The notes beneath the pieces are model-generated. The model worked only from the letters and a program-made list of their open reading frames with translations. It did not search any database and had not been told where the DNA came from. Both the position numbers and the translations under genes were made by a program. From the NCBI GenBank assembly GCA_031549485.1, contig JAVBPR010000008.1, forward strand, positions 62,001 through 126,000: a DNA stretch of 64,000 nt. The letters are read 5' to 3'. Positions 33,611 through 43,833 of the stretch are shown in pieces (the stretch's first letter is position 1; every line of letters begins with the position of its first letter). Source of the DNA: JAVBPR01 sp031549485. GTDB taxonomy: Bacteria; Bacillota; Clostridia; Oscillospirales; Feifaniaceae.

Positions 33611-36600
33611 TTATTTTTTCCCTTTAAGATAAGTCCGCAGTTTTATCATAACTTCCTCAAGATCAAGCGGCTTGCCGACGTGGTCATCCATTCCGGCCTC
33701 GGTGCATTTCTCGATATCCTCGCGGAAAACATTTGCGGTCATTGCGACAATAGGAATGCTCTTTGCTTTCGGAATATCAAGCTCCCTGATTTTCTCGGTT
33801 GCCTCAAGCCCATCCATTTCCGGCATTTGAATATCCATAAATATCATGTCGTATTTATCCGCGGATTCTTTTATTCTTTCGAGCGCATATCTTCCGTTTT
33901 CAACACAATCGATATGAATTCCGGTCGGCTCGAGAAGTGCGAGAAGAATTTCCCTATTAATCTCGACGTCTTCGGCAAGAAGGATAGTGTTTTTGCTGAA
34001 ATCGTCTTTTATATCTTCTTTTGCTTCCTCGGTTTCTTTTGATTTATCAACGCCAAGACACTCGTTTACACAGTTTGCAATATCCGAAGCAAACAGCGGT
34101 TTTGCAAGGAATTTATCGATTCCTACCGTTTTTGCCTCGCTTTCAATATTGCTCCACTCCGCCGCCGACATCATAATTACAACCGATTTGCGTTTTGCCA
34201 TTTCGGTTTTGATTATGCGCGAAAGCTCAATTCCGTCAATCCCCGGCATCTTCCAATCGATAAAATAAATATCGTATTCGCCGTTTTTCTTTATCATTTC
34301 AACTGCTTTTTCGCCGCTGTCCGCAATTTCGCAGCTTACGCCGAAACGCTCGAAAAGGTCTTTGAAATATTCGCGAATTTCGGGCGCATCGTCAACCGCG
34401 AGGACTCTGACGTTATTGCGGTTAATATCTGGACCAAGCAAGTTTACCGTTCTTTTGGACGCCCTTACGAGCTGGACGGTAAACGCAAAGGTCGAACCCT
34501 CTCCGAAAACCGATTCAACCCAGATATTGCCGTTCATCATTTCGATAATTCTCTTGCAAATAACAAGCCCGAGCCCTGTTCCGCCGAACTTTCGAGATGT
34601 GCTGCTTTCCGCTTGTTCGAACGAATTGAACAGTCTGCTCTTTTGTTCTTCTGTGATGCCAATGCCCGAATCGGTTACCCTTGTTTCGATTGTGCAAACG
34701 CCGGTCTCCTCCGAGATAAGTTTTGAAGTAAGGCTGATTTTTCCTCCCTCGGAAGTGAATTTAACAGCGTTTGAAAGGAGATTAGTAATAACCTGTGCAA
34801 GCCTTTGGTCATCGCCGAGAAGCATCTGCGGAATCTCGGGATCGATATCGACCGAGAACTTCTGGTTCTTCTCCTCGATACGGAAGCTCATAACGTTAAC
34901 AACCCTTTGAAGGGTTTTTTCGTAACAGAATTCCGCAGTTGAAAGCTCGAATTTATTTGCCTCTATTTTTGACATATCGAGGATATCGTTGATAACGCCG
35001 AGAAGGTGGGTAGACGCTTCCTCGATTTTCTCGAACGAATAATCCTTGCGGTCAATATTGTCAGCCGCTTTGCCTATCGAGGTCATTCCGATAATCGCAT
35101 TCATCGGAGTTCTCATCTCGTGGCTCATATTCGAAAGGAAATCACTTTTCGCGCGGCTCGCCTGCTCCGCTTTTTCTCTTGCGTTTTGGATTTCGGTGAC
35201 GTCGTTTGTCACAATAATATAACCGATTTTATTGTTGTCTTTATCCGTTAAATAATTTGCGGTTCCTTTAAAATAGTGCCCGCTTTTTGAATCGAAATAA
35301 ACTTCGGGTTCATGGCCTTCGTGTAATGCGGTAACAGGACAATATTTTGAACCTGATGGATACACACTCTTCTCGCGATATGATAATCCAATAATTTTTT
35401 CCAAGGGCATATTATTGATTCTAAGCCCTTCGTCATTCATATATTTTATATTCAAATCCATATCGGTTATAACAAGCGGGCCTGTGACGCTGCTTACAAT
35501 GCTGTCTGCCATGTCGTCAAACGAATCGGCAAGCGTTCCGAATTCATCCTTTGCCGTCGAATTAAACCTAAATTGCCGCTCGCCGGCGCGGAATCTTGAA
35601 ACGCCGCTGATTATTGTATTTATGCTTCCCGAAAGGGATGAGGCAAGCCAAATAGCAACCAAAACGACTAAAAGTATAAGCACAAAGGTCGTTATAATAA
35701 GCTGCAGCGATGTGGTCTTGAGATTGCCATTTATCGCATCATTCAGACGCTGCTCTGTTTCAACCGCAGGCTTGGTAAAATCGTCAAGCCCCGCGCCGAT
35801 GGTGACGATACCAAAGCCGCGCATTGAAAAATCATTAGCTTCGGACGGCGCGTATTGCCCGGTATAATAAGGAATTGCGCCCGCCGTTGTGATTTTATAA
35901 AGACCGCTCCATAAAATATAGAATGAGCCGGAGCCGCCCTCTTTGGTAAGGTCCATCCAACCGGTACATTGCGGCGCATTGTTGAGATATCTTCCGTCAA
36001 GCCCGACAAGCCCTGCTTTTGTCAAGGCGGCAGCGGGCTTTTTACTTCTCGACTGATTATCAAATTCTGGAACAGTTTTTATATAATCGGTCCATTTTGC
36101 AATTCCGCTTGCCTGCCAGCCCTCATAAATCGAGGTTTCAAGCCACGGAATCTGCGGCTCGCCGTTTTCGGGATTGTACCCTATAATCGAATTGTGGCGT
36201 GGGTGGCATATGCTTCTGCATTTATAGTCCCAGATAAACGCATAGTTTCCCTCGAACGCGCTCGGAAGCTCAGTATATCTTTCGTTCATCGGCGTCTGAT
36301 GGTCGACAAACTCCATAATATGATCATGATTAAGGGCAAAAGTTACATATCCGGTAATATTCCCGCTCTGGTCGGTAACCGGCGTAGCAAACCTGACAAT
36401 CCCCTCAAACCTTTGCCCGTTTGGGTTTTCCTTGCCAGCATAAGCCTGTTTTTCAGGCGCAAAAAGAATATCGTATCCTCTGTCCTGCGCTGCTTTTTCA
36501 ACAATTGAAGGGGTATACATCCCGATATAATTTGCGCCGACATATGCGCCGATAACGTCTGAAACATAAATTTCGCCCGGTTTCAAATTTTTCAGCGAGT

Positions 36601-37297
36601 CAAAATAATTTTCGGCTTTTACATAGGTATTGGATTTATCCGAAATGTTCCGTTTTTCGGCCGCCATAGGATAGTTATTCTTTGTTGAATTCGGCGTTAC
36701 GTATTTATAGATTTCGTTGCCGGATAGGTCAACGTAAGTAATTTCATCGTAAAGGGGAATATCTTTTGTTTCGAAAACTTCGCTTGGGCGGTAGTGGTAA
36801 CCGTTTTTATCCTCATTTTCCTTGTTGGTTGATTTTCCGCCACCCTCTTCAATAACCGTTGTTGTCTCGGCGGGAATCCATGATTTTCCGTCTTCCGCAA
36901 GCACCCAATCCCCGGTTTGAACAAGTTTGCTTATCTTGCTTTCCCCAAAAACACGGAACGCATCTTCAGACGGAGTAATCTTCGCAAGATAGCGAATATC
37001 GTCGTCTCTTTCATAAAGGAACTGCGCCACCTTTTTTGCCGTATCGGTGGTCATTCTCTCTATATTTTCAATCGCGCTGTCGTTAAGCGCTTCGGATGAG
37101 TCTGCAACGGCAATATCGCGAAGCATACTTCCAAGCGAAATAATTTGATTCCAGGCAAGCAGAGCAAGCAAGATTATCGGAATAACCTTGACAACAAGAA
37201 ATATAACAATAAGCTTCGGCCGAAGTTTCCATCCAAGTTTGTTGAAAATTTTATCAAGCCCGAGGCCTAAATTACTAAATGTGTTTTTCACTTTCAT
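33611..37297 (-). CDS. Hybrid sensor histidine kinase (dCache-HAMP-PAS-HisKA-HATPase-REC-REC)
   Basis: 1228 residues. A helix at ~28-48, a large extracytoplasmic dCache sensor (~50-520), a second helix (~525-550) and HAMP. A PAS domain follows (~615-735; LVITDMDLNIKYMNDEGLRI), then HisKA with the phospho-acceptor His in NMSHEMRTPMNAIIGM, HATPase (NLLSNAVKFT, GGTGLGLVICKRI) and two receivers. The first receiver has Asp in YFIDWKMPGIDG, the second in IFMDIQMPEMDG, and both keep the Lys. The layout is that of phosphorelay hubs with no output domain, so it needs a partner protein, either a histidine phosphotransfer protein or a separate regulator. It is monocistronic in the window. Confidence 0.93.
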   Translation of the reverse strand: MKVKNTFSNLGLGLDKIFNKLGWKLRPKLIVIFLVVKVIPIILLALLAWNQIISLGSMLRDIAVADSSEALNDSAIENIERMTTDTAKKVAQFLYERDDDIRYLAKITPSEDAFRVFGESKISKLVQTGDWVLAEDGKSWIPAETTTVIEEGGGKSTNKENEDKNGYHYRPSEVFETKDIPLYDEITYVDLSGNEIYKYVTPNSTKNNYPMAAEKRNISDKSNTYVKAENYFDSLKNLKPGEIYVSDVIGAYVGANYIGMYTPSIVEKAAQDRGYDILFAPEKQAYAGKENPNGQRFEGIVRFATPVTDQSGNITGYVTFALNHDHIMEFVDHQTPMNERYTELPSAFEGNYAFIWDYKCRSICHPRHNSIIGYNPENGEPQIPWLETSIYEGWQASGIAKWTDYIKTVPEFDNQSRSKKPAAALTKAGLVGLDGRYLNNAPQCTGWMDLTKEGGSGSFYILWSGLYKITTAGAIPYYTGQYAPSEANDFSMRGFGIVTIGAGLDDFTKPAVETEQRLNDAINGNLKTTSLQLIITTFVLILLVVLVAIWLASSLSGSINTIISGVSRFRAGERQFRFNSTAKDEFGTLADSFDDMADSIVSSVTGPLVITDMDLNIKYMNDEGLRINNMPLEKIIGLSYREKSVYPSGSKYCPVTALHEGHEPEVYFDSKSGHYFKGTANYLTDKDNNKIGYIIVTNDVTEIQNAREKAEQASRAKSDFLSNMSHEMRTPMNAIIGMTSIGKAADNIDRKDYSFEKIEEASTHLLGVINDILDMSKIEANKFELSTAEFCYEKTLQRVVNVMSFRIEEKNQKFSVDIDPEIPQMLLGDDQRLAQVITNLLSNAVKFTSEGGKISLTSKLISEETGVCTIETRVTDSGIGITEEQKSRLFNSFEQAESSTSRKFGGTGLGLVICKRIIEMMNGNIWVESVFGEGSTFAFTVQLVRASKRTVNLLGPDINRNNVRVLAVDDAPEIREYFKDLFERFGVSCEIADSGEKAVEMIKKNGEYDIYFIDWKMPGIDGIELSRIIKTEMAKRKSVVIMMSAAEWSNIESEAKTVGIDKFLAKPLFASDIANCVNECLGVDKSKETEEAKEDIKDDFSKNTILLAEDVEINREILLALLEPTGIHIDCVENGRYALERIKESADKYDMIFMDIQMPEMDGLEATEKIRELDIPKAKSIPIVAMTANVFREDIEKCTEAGMDDHVGKPLDLEEVMIKLRTYLKGKK

Positions 37298-37462
37298 TCC
37301 CCACTAAAAATAAATTTGGTTCTTCAAATTTTAGAGATTGGGTTTGTATATATCGGTTAAGGTAATTGTACTTTACTAATAGTAAAATTGGAAGCGAAAA
37401 AATAACATTATGAAAATTTTTATTTTTTAATTTCGCGCGCGCTTAAAATAAGCAAAAAATCT

Positions 37463-39448
37463 TTATGATTTTTTCGAGATTCTTTTTGAGGAAAAACTTG
37501 ATTTCTTGCGGCTCACGCCGCTTTTGCTTTCCTCTCTTTTGCCGTTTTTCCTATCTCTTTCAGTGAACTTATATGCGCTTTTCGACTGCGCGTGTCCGCC
37601 TGTCCGGGCTACTGTTTTCTCTCCGCCATGTTGCGCTTTGTTATGTTCGTTTTGTTTTGCCGTGTTCCCCCGCGGCGCGACAAGCGCATTATCTCCTCTG
37701 CCGATAAGGTCTTCGCGGCGGGCGGCTTTAAGCGCACGGACGACGGTTTCGTAATTTTTCGGGCGGTTGTACTGCAAAAGCGCTCTTTGCATCGCCTTTT
37801 CCTCCGCCGTTTTCGGAACGTAAACCTTTTTCATCGTCTCAGGGTTTATCCCGGTATAAAACATACAGGACGAAATTGTTCCGGGCGTCGGGTAAAAGTC
37901 CTGAACCTGTTCCGGGTTCAGCCTTTCTTTTTTCAAGTACTCGGCAAGCGCTACCGCCTCGCCAATACCGCTTGCCGGGTGGCTGCTCATAAGGTAGGGC
38001 ACAAGAAACTGCTTTAATCCGTATTCTCTGTTGAGTTTTTCGTATTTTTCTTTAAACATCGAAAAGCGCTTATTCGCCGGTTTCCCCATCGCCTTTAACA
38101 CGCCGTCCGCGACATGCTCGGGCGCGACTTTAAGCTGACCGCTGATATGAAATTTCACAAGCTCCCTGAAAAACTCGCTGTCTTTGTCCTCGATCAAATA
38201 GTCAAAGCGGATTCCGCTGCGGATAAAAACTTTTTTAACCCCTTTTATCGCGCGAAGCTCACGCAAAAGCTGAAGATAGTCGCTGTGGTCAACTTCGAGA
38301 TTCGGGCAGGGTTCGGGCGCAAGGCAGCGCCTGTCGGTGCACGCGCCTTTTGTAAGACATTTTTTGCAGGACGGCTTGCGGAAGTTTGCGGTCGGTCCGC
38401 CCACATCGTGAATATATCCCTTAAATCTCGGATTTTTCACCATACGCTCCGCCTCTTTTATAACCGAAGCATGGCTTCTGCTTTGGATTATCCTGCCCTG
38501 GTGAAAGGCAAGCGCGCAAAACGCGCACGCGCCGAAGCATCCGCGCACATGCGTTATCGAAAATTCGACCTCTTCGATTGCTGGAATTCCGCCCGCCGCC
38601 TCATATGACGGATGATAATAATACACATAAGGAAGGTCGTAAACGGCGTCCATCTCCGCCTCCGAAAGCGGCAATGCGGGCGGATTCTGACGCAGATATT
38701 TTTCGCCGTGCTTTTGATAAACAGTTTTTCCAGAGAAGGGATCCTGTTCTCTATATTGCAGCCGCACCGAAAGCGCATATTTTTCTTTTATTTTCGCGAC
38801 ATCTTCAAAACTGTCGCAAACGGTGCATTTATTATCTATATTCTCGGTCATAACGCAGGTTCCGCGGACATCACGAATTTCCGAAACCGGGATTCCCGCG
38901 CCGAGTTTTCGGGCGATTTCGGCAGTTTGGCGTTCCGCCATTCCGTACGCCAAGATATCGGCGCCGCTCTCAAAAAGGATGCTCGGCAAAACCTTGTCCG
39001 CCCAATAATCATAATGGGCAAAGCGGCGGAGAGACGCCTCAAGCCCGCCGATAATCACCGGGACGTCGGGGTATATCCGCTTTAATGCCTTTGTGTAAAC
39101 GATTGTCGCGCGGTCGGGACGAAGCCCGGCCTTTCCGCCGGGGGAATACAAATCCTCGCTTCTTTTTCGCTTTGCGGCGGTATAATGCGCCACCATCGAA
39201 TCGAGATTTCCCGCGCCGACAAAAAATCCGTATTTAGGCTTTCCGAGCTTTGTATAGTCGCTGTCGTTTCTAAAATTCGGCTGTGCTATTATCCCGACGG
39301 TAAAGCCCTCTTTTTCGATTACTCTTGATATAATCGCGGTGCCGAAACTCGGATGGTCGACATAAGCGTCACCTGAAACGCAGATAAAATCAAGCGGGGC
39401 TGATATGCCCCGCTTTGCAATATCCTCTTTTGAAACCGGCAAAAACAT
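37463..39448 (-). CDS. YgiQ-family radical SAM protein
   Basis: 661 residues. The N-terminal domain (~1-290) has the family hallmarks DFICVSGDAYVDHPSFG, RVIEKEGFTVGIIAQP and VIIGGLEASLRRFAHYDYW. The radical SAM core carries the 4Fe-4S cluster motif CFGACAFCALAFHQGR. Downstream come the cysteine-rich KPSCKKCLTKGACTDRRC and the TIM-barrel elements. The family is widespread but its reaction is still not established. The last ~75 residues are a Lys/Ser/Gly-rich low-complexity tail (SSFSSKRISKKS). AAGGAG before the ATG. The FtsK gene lies 76 bases upstream in the same direction, so they may be co-transcribed. Confidence 0.93.
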   Translation of the reverse strand: MFLPVSKEDIAKRGISAPLDFICVSGDAYVDHPSFGTAIISRVIEKEGFTVGIIAQPNFRNDSDYTKLGKPKYGFFVGAGNLDSMVAHYTAAKRKRSEDLYSPGGKAGLRPDRATIVYTKALKRIYPDVPVIIGGLEASLRRFAHYDYWADKVLPSILFESGADILAYGMAERQTAEIARKLGAGIPVSEIRDVRGTCVMTENIDNKCTVCDSFEDVAKIKEKYALSVRLQYREQDPFSGKTVYQKHGEKYLRQNPPALPLSEAEMDAVYDLPYVYYYHPSYEAAGGIPAIEEVEFSITHVRGCFGACAFCALAFHQGRIIQSRSHASVIKEAERMVKNPRFKGYIHDVGGPTANFRKPSCKKCLTKGACTDRRCLAPEPCPNLEVDHSDYLQLLRELRAIKGVKKVFIRSGIRFDYLIEDKDSEFFRELVKFHISGQLKVAPEHVADGVLKAMGKPANKRFSMFKEKYEKLNREYGLKQFLVPYLMSSHPASGIGEAVALAEYLKKERLNPEQVQDFYPTPGTISSCMFYTGINPETMKKVYVPKTAEEKAMQRALLQYNRPKNYETVVRALKAARREDLIGRGDNALVAPRGNTAKQNEHNKAQHGGEKTVARTGGHAQSKSAYKFTERDRKNGKREESKSGVSRKKSSFSSKRISKKS

Positions 39449-39524
39449 TTTTGCTCCTTTTATTCGTGCCGCGCCGATGCGGCATTCAGGTTTTCTTGTA
39501 TCGGGAAACTTTTCCCGCGCCGCC

Positions 39525-41924
39525 TTAGTCTTTCGCGTCGTTCCTGCGCATCTGCATTTCCTGCCATTCTTCGCGGGTAATCTTCACCTGGCGCGGTTTG
39601 CTTCCCTCGAACGGGCCGACAATCCCTTTTGCCTCCATGTCGTCGATAATCCTCGCCGCTCTGGCATAGCCGAGTTTAAGCCGGCGCTGTAAAAGCGAGG
39701 TCGACGCCATGCCGCTGTCGACAACGCATTCGACAGCATCAAGGAACATATCATCCTCATCATCACCCGATGCGCCTGTATCAGCCGGTTTTGCTCCCTT
39801 GACCGGCGCGTTTTTAATTCCCTCTATAATCGACTGGTCGTATTCGGCCGAGCCCTGTTTTTTCACGAATTCGGTAACCGCTTCAACCTCTTTGTCCGAA
39901 ACGAAACATCCCTGAACTCTAAGCGGTTTCGGCGCGCCGGACGGATAAAACAGCATATCGCCGCGTCCGAGAAGTTTTTCTGCGCCGCCCATATCGAGGA
40001 TGGTTCTGCTGTCCACCATGCTCGCGACCGCAAGCGCGATGCGGGACGGAATATTCGCCTTAATAACGCCGGTGATAACGTCGACCGACGGGCGCTGGGT
40101 TGCGATAACAAGATACATTCCGGCCGCGCGGGCTTTCTGGGCAAGGCGGCAGATATAATCTTCTACTTCCTTGGGGCTTGTCATCATCAAATCGGCGAGC
40201 TCGTCGATTATAATTACCACCTTATTGAGCTTTTGAATTTCATCGTCGCCCGCCGCGAGGAGATTATATCCCGAAAGGTCGCGAACGCCTTTTTCGGCAA
40301 AAAGTTTATATCTACGCTCCATCTCTCCGACCGCCCAAAAGAGCGCACCGGCCGCCTGTTTAGGATCGGTGACAACCGGAATTAAAAGATGCGGAATCCC
40401 GTTATAAACGGTAAGTTCGACCATTTTCGGATCGATCATAATCAGCCCGACCTCATCGGGCGAGCGCGAAGCCAAAAGGCTTATTATCATCGAGTTTACG
40501 CAAACGCTTTTGCCGCTTCCGGTCGCGCCGGCAACAAGAACGTGCGGCATTTTCGAAATATCCCCGACGACATGTTCGCCGCTTAAATCCTTTCCGAGAA
40601 CGAAAGGAAGGGTTTCCTCGTTTGCCTTTGCTTTCGCAAAATTTTCGCCCTCGATAAGGCTGCGAACAAAAACGGTGTTTATCCTGTTATTCGGCACTTC
40701 GATTCCAACCGCCGCCTTGCCCGGAATCGGCGCTTCTATTCTTATGCCGTTTGCGGCAAGGGCGAGGGCAATATCGTCCGAAAGCGAGGTTATCTTGCTT
40801 ATTTTAACGCCCACTGCCGGCGCGAGCTCATATCGTGTAACCGCGGGACCGCGCGAAACATTTAAAACGGTGGTTTCCACCCCGAAACTCTGAAGAGTCT
40901 CGACGATTTTTACCGCATTTGCCCGAAGCTCGGTCGCGCTGTCCGAACTTTCGGCGGACGGGCGGGCGAGAAGCGAGGACGGCGGATAGATATATGCCGG
41001 CTTATCCTCGGCTTTTTCCACCTGCTCTGCAACCTTTGCGCCCTCTTCGGATATCTCTTTTTTCGTTATTTTCGGCTCTTGCATTTGCGCGGTCGCCGCG
41101 TCAAACATATCTTTTTCGCGGAATGGATCGGCCGCCGTTTCGCGGGACGGCGATTTTTTTGCCATGTTGTCATCTATCGCCATATCAAAGGCAAACTTTT
41201 TCTTTGCCGGCTCGGGTGGCGCCGGAATTTTAATTTCACTGCCCGGAGAACCGATAGAGGTGAAAAGCGGCGGCTCGTTTTCATCGGTTTTGTCTGCGGT
41301 TTTATCGGAAATTTTATCAGCGGCTTGTCCTAAACTTTTTTCGGCTTTTTGTTCCTCTCGTTTTTCCCTTTGCCCGGCAAAAAGCTCCTCAATATCGGCA
41401 AAGGTTATTCCGGTTAGCAAAATCACTGCAAAAATAACAACAAGCGAGAGCAGCACATATGTAAATCCCGCGCCGAGCAGGAGGCGGAGCAGCTCGGCAA
41501 AAATTCCGCCGATAACGCCACCGCCGCCGCCGTTATAAAGGGCGGCGATCATTGAGCCGAAATTTGTATATTCCGCCTGTGAGAACATCTGCATAAATCC
41601 GCAAACGGCGAGGAATAAAATTACCGTTGAAATGGTCATGCGGCGGTTTATCTTTCCGCCGAGCGCGGCAAGCACAAAACCCGCAACCGCGAGCAAAAGA
41701 ATCGGAAGAATGTACATACCGCCGCCGAAAAGCCCGCGCAGAAGCGAAACAAATCCGCTGATTACCACACCGTCTTTTTCAAAAATGAAGGCGCAGATAA
41801 CAAGGGCTGCCGTTACCGCAAGGCAAAGCGCAATCGCTATTTTCGATGTTTTTTTCGGGGGAGGAGGAGGCGCGGGGTTTTTGCGAGGTCTTCCCCTTTT
41901 TGCCGGTGCTTTTGTAGCTGGCAT
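39525..41924 (-). CDS. ftsK: DNA translocase FtsK/SpoIIIE
   Basis: 799 residues. A basic, Pro-rich start (KRGRPRKNPAPPPPPKK) precedes four or five membrane helices (~28-185), a charged linker (~185-330), and the motor (~335-720) with Walker A VAGATGSGKSVCVNSM, Walker B VVIIIDELADLMM and ATQRPSVDVITG. The C-terminal gamma winged helix (~735-795; SMASTSLLQRRLKLGYARAARI) binds KOPS/SRS-type sequences. It pumps chromosomal DNA through the division or sporulation septum. In a spore former this could be the vegetative SftA/FtsK-like or the SpoIIIE protein; with membrane helices it fits SpoIIIE-type use. AAGGAG site before ATG. Confidence 0.95.
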   Translation of the reverse strand: MPATKAPAKRGRPRKNPAPPPPPKKTSKIAIALCLAVTAALVICAFIFEKDGVVISGFVSLLRGLFGGGMYILPILLLAVAGFVLAALGGKINRRMTISTVILFLAVCGFMQMFSQAEYTNFGSMIAALYNGGGGGVIGGIFAELLRLLLGAGFTYVLLSLVVIFAVILLTGITFADIEELFAGQREKREEQKAEKSLGQAADKISDKTADKTDENEPPLFTSIGSPGSEIKIPAPPEPAKKKFAFDMAIDDNMAKKSPSRETAADPFREKDMFDAATAQMQEPKITKKEISEEGAKVAEQVEKAEDKPAYIYPPSSLLARPSAESSDSATELRANAVKIVETLQSFGVETTVLNVSRGPAVTRYELAPAVGVKISKITSLSDDIALALAANGIRIEAPIPGKAAVGIEVPNNRINTVFVRSLIEGENFAKAKANEETLPFVLGKDLSGEHVVGDISKMPHVLVAGATGSGKSVCVNSMIISLLASRSPDEVGLIMIDPKMVELTVYNGIPHLLIPVVTDPKQAAGALFWAVGEMERRYKLFAEKGVRDLSGYNLLAAGDDEIQKLNKVVIIIDELADLMMTSPKEVEDYICRLAQKARAAGMYLVIATQRPSVDVITGVIKANIPSRIALAVASMVDSRTILDMGGAEKLLGRGDMLFYPSGAPKPLRVQGCFVSDKEVEAVTEFVKKQGSAEYDQSIIEGIKNAPVKGAKPADTGASGDDEDDMFLDAVECVVDSGMASTSLLQRRLKLGYARAARIIDDMEAKGIVGPFEGSKPRQVKITREEWQEMQMRRNDAKD

Positions 41925-42032
41925 TTTATCTCTCCTTATGCTTTAAACTTCTCTTTTGTAAAGCTATATTTATCATAAATATCAAGGCAAACTATTTCCG
42001 CATTTTCGCGAATATTTAAGCTCCCGCCAAAA

Positions 42033-42866
42033 TTATTTTACGATCTGGTAAATCAAAACCGCCGAGCCGGCAAGCAGGCAGTAGATTCCGAAAAAGAAGA
42101 ACTTTTGGCTTTTTACAATCATTTTTATAAGTTTTATCGAAAGGATTCCCGCGACTATCGAAACGGCAAGCCCGACGATAGCTGCAATCGGTGAAATCGC
42201 GGAGCCGCTCGCCAAAGCGTCCGGCACCTCAAGCAGATTCGCGCCTAAAATCGCAGGCAAGCTCATGATAAACGAAAACTTGACGGCATATTCTCGGGAA
42301 AATCCTCTGAAAAGACCTGCCGTGATGGTCGAGCCGGAGCGTGAAATTCCCGGTATAGTCGCGATAGCTTGAATGGCGCCGACAAAAAGAGCGTCTTTCG
42401 CCTTTGTCTCCGCCATGCCTTTTGTGCCTTTTTTTATTCTGTCTGAAAAAATCAGGAAGGTCCCTGTCAAAAGAAGCATCGAGCCGACAATCCAAAGATT
42501 TTCAAACGCCGCGAAAACGGTGTCTTTAAACGGAAGAACGACAAAAAGCGGAAGAAGCGAAAGTATAATCATAAAAAGAAATTTGCGGTAGGGCGAAACA
42601 TTTTTAAACGAAAATTTTCCGGTAAAAATATCGCGCACACAAAGGCAAAGCTCTTTTAAAATCTCAATGATATCCTTAAAATAAACGATAAATACGGCGA
42701 TAAGGGTGCCAAAATGCAAAAGCAAATCAAGGACAACGCTGCTTCCGCCCGCCGAATAACCGAAAATTTCATGAAAAATTACTAAGTGCCCCGAGCTTGA
42801 TACCGGCAAAAATTCGGTAACCCCCTGAACAAGGCCGAGCACCGCCGCTGATAAAACTTCTGACAT
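42033..42866 (-). CDS. uppP: Undecaprenyl-diphosphatase UppP/BacA
   Basis: 277 residues, the normal length, with about eight membrane helices. The catalytic motifs are in QGVTEFLPVSSSGHL near the N terminus and in the second region PGISRSGSTITAGLFRGFSR. It recycles undecaprenyl pyrophosphate to the monophosphate carrier at the membrane, which serves peptidoglycan and wall-polymer synthesis, and it is associated with bacitracin tolerance. GGAGG precedes the ATG. It forms its own unit, bounded downstream by FtsK (minus strand) and upstream by a bidirectional terminator. Confidence 0.96.
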   Translation of the reverse strand: MSEVLSAAVLGLVQGVTEFLPVSSSGHLVIFHEIFGYSAGGSSVVLDLLLHFGTLIAVFIVYFKDIIEILKELCLCVRDIFTGKFSFKNVSPYRKFLFMIILSLLPLFVVLPFKDTVFAAFENLWIVGSMLLLTGTFLIFSDRIKKGTKGMAETKAKDALFVGAIQAIATIPGISRSGSTITAGLFRGFSREYAVKFSFIMSLPAILGANLLEVPDALASGSAISPIAAIVGLAVSIVAGILSIKLIKMIVKSQKFFFFGIYCLLAGSAVLIYQIVK

Positions 42867-42936
42867 AAATCCTCCGAAAAATACTGATACAACAAAGTAT
42901 TAAATTATTATACTATATATGTATAATAAAATAAAT

Positions 42937-42963
42937 AAAAAAACGCCCTTTCAGGCGTTTTTT
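42937..42963. terminator. Terminator after the XRE regulator gene
   Basis: Stem AAAAAACGCC with exact complement, loop CTTTCA, and A/T-runs on both sides. It can act for the minus-strand XRE gene. Confidence 0.8.
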
Positions 42964-42978
42964 TATTTATTCAAGCAT

Positions 42979-43311
42979 TCAAACAGCGGGGTGTATCTCA
43001 ATTTGCTTTTTCGCGCCCTCAAGCTCGGTGCGGATTATGGCTTTAACAACCGCTTTGCCGCGCTCGTCAAGCCTGCGAAACTCCTTGAGCAGTGGGATTT
43101 CGGAATCTTTTACATATTCCTCTCTGCCAAGAAGGTGGTCGATGCTCACATCGAAATAGTCCGCAAGCATAAAAAGGGTGGAATAATTCATCTGCCTTTT
43201 CTCGGTTTCATACATTGAATAGGCTTCACGCGACAAATTAAGGTAGTCGGCAATAACTTTTTGCGTGACTCCTTTTTCTTTTCTGAGTTTTCTTAAATTT
43301 AAATTAAACAT
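42979..43311 (-). CDS. XRE-family helix-turn-helix regulator
   Basis: 110 residues. An N-terminal Cro/CI-type HTH (LRKLRKEKGVTQKVIADYLN, then LSREAYSMYETEKRQM, and the following DYFDVSIDHLLGRE) is followed by a ~35-residue charged tail (FRRLDERGKAVVKAIIRTEL). It is a dimeric DNA-binding protein of the SinR/phage-repressor type that would bind a short palindrome. GGAGAGG precedes the ATG. It is a single-gene unit with terminators on both sides. Target unknown. Confidence 0.88.
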   Translation of the reverse strand: MFNLNLRKLRKEKGVTQKVIADYLNLSREAYSMYETEKRQMNYSTLFMLADYFDVSIDHLLGREEYVKDSEIPLLKEFRRLDERGKAVVKAIIRTELEGAKKQIEIHPAV

Positions 43312-43365
43312 TTTTAAAACCTCTCCAATTAACCTGTTGCAATTGTCTCACAAATCGCCGAAAAA

Positions 43366-43396
43366 AAATACCCTCATCACGAGGGTGTTTTTTGAA
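43366..43396. terminator. Hairpin between rpsT and the XRE gene
   Basis: ACCCTC pairs with GAGGGT around a 5-base loop, with A-run before and T-run after. It could terminate transcription in either direction. Confidence 0.6.
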
Positions 43397-43435
43397 AAAG
43401 ATTCCTGGAAATACCTGGAAACAATACGGTTTGTG

Positions 43436-43470
43436 ATAAAAAATCTCCGCCCGAGAGCGGAGACGTTTTT
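43436..43470 (-). terminator. Terminator of rpsT
   Basis: On the minus strand TCTCCGC pairs with GCGGAGA, followed by a run of T. It starts shortly after the rpsT stop. Confidence 0.8.
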
Positions 43471-43476
43471 GTTACC

Positions 43477-43740
43477 TTACGCCATTGCGTTAAGCTTAAT
43501 TGTCAAGCGGCTTTTGTTTCTCGCTGCGTTATTTTTATGCAAAATGTTTCTCGCAACTGCTTTGTCAAGCTTTTTGACCGCAACTTTATAAGAAAGCTCG
43601 GCTGCGTTTTTATCACCCGAAGCGACAGCAGCGTCAAAATTCTTCAAATATGTTCTAAGCGTGTTTTTAAATATCTGATTATTCAAAGTTTTTACTTTGA
43701 TGACTTTAACGCGCTTTTTCGCGGATTTGATATTTGGCAA
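43477..43740 (-). CDS. rpsT: 30S ribosomal protein S20
   Basis: 87 residues, normal for S20. The basic N terminus MPNIKSAKKRVKVIKVKTLN and the C-terminal NKSRLTIKLNAMA are diagnostic. It binds 16S rRNA early in 30S assembly. The start codon is TTG at 43740 with a strong AAGGAGGTG upstream; a weak start codon on rpsT is also known from E. coli, where S20 represses its own translation, so a similar feedback is possible. It lies divergent to gpr with an ECF S-component gene between. rpsT next to gpr is a common order in spore formers. Confidence 0.97.
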   Translation of the reverse strand: MPNIKSAKKRVKVIKVKTLNNQIFKNTLRTYLKNFDAAVASGDKNAAELSYKVAVKKLDKAVARNILHKNNAARNKSRLTIKLNAMA

Positions 43741-43833
43741 AGGACCACACCTCCTTATAAAGTAACTTTAATCAGTAAAAATTATTTTAGCATTACCGCG
43801 GCAAAAATGCAAGACTTTTTTTGTTTTGCGCTT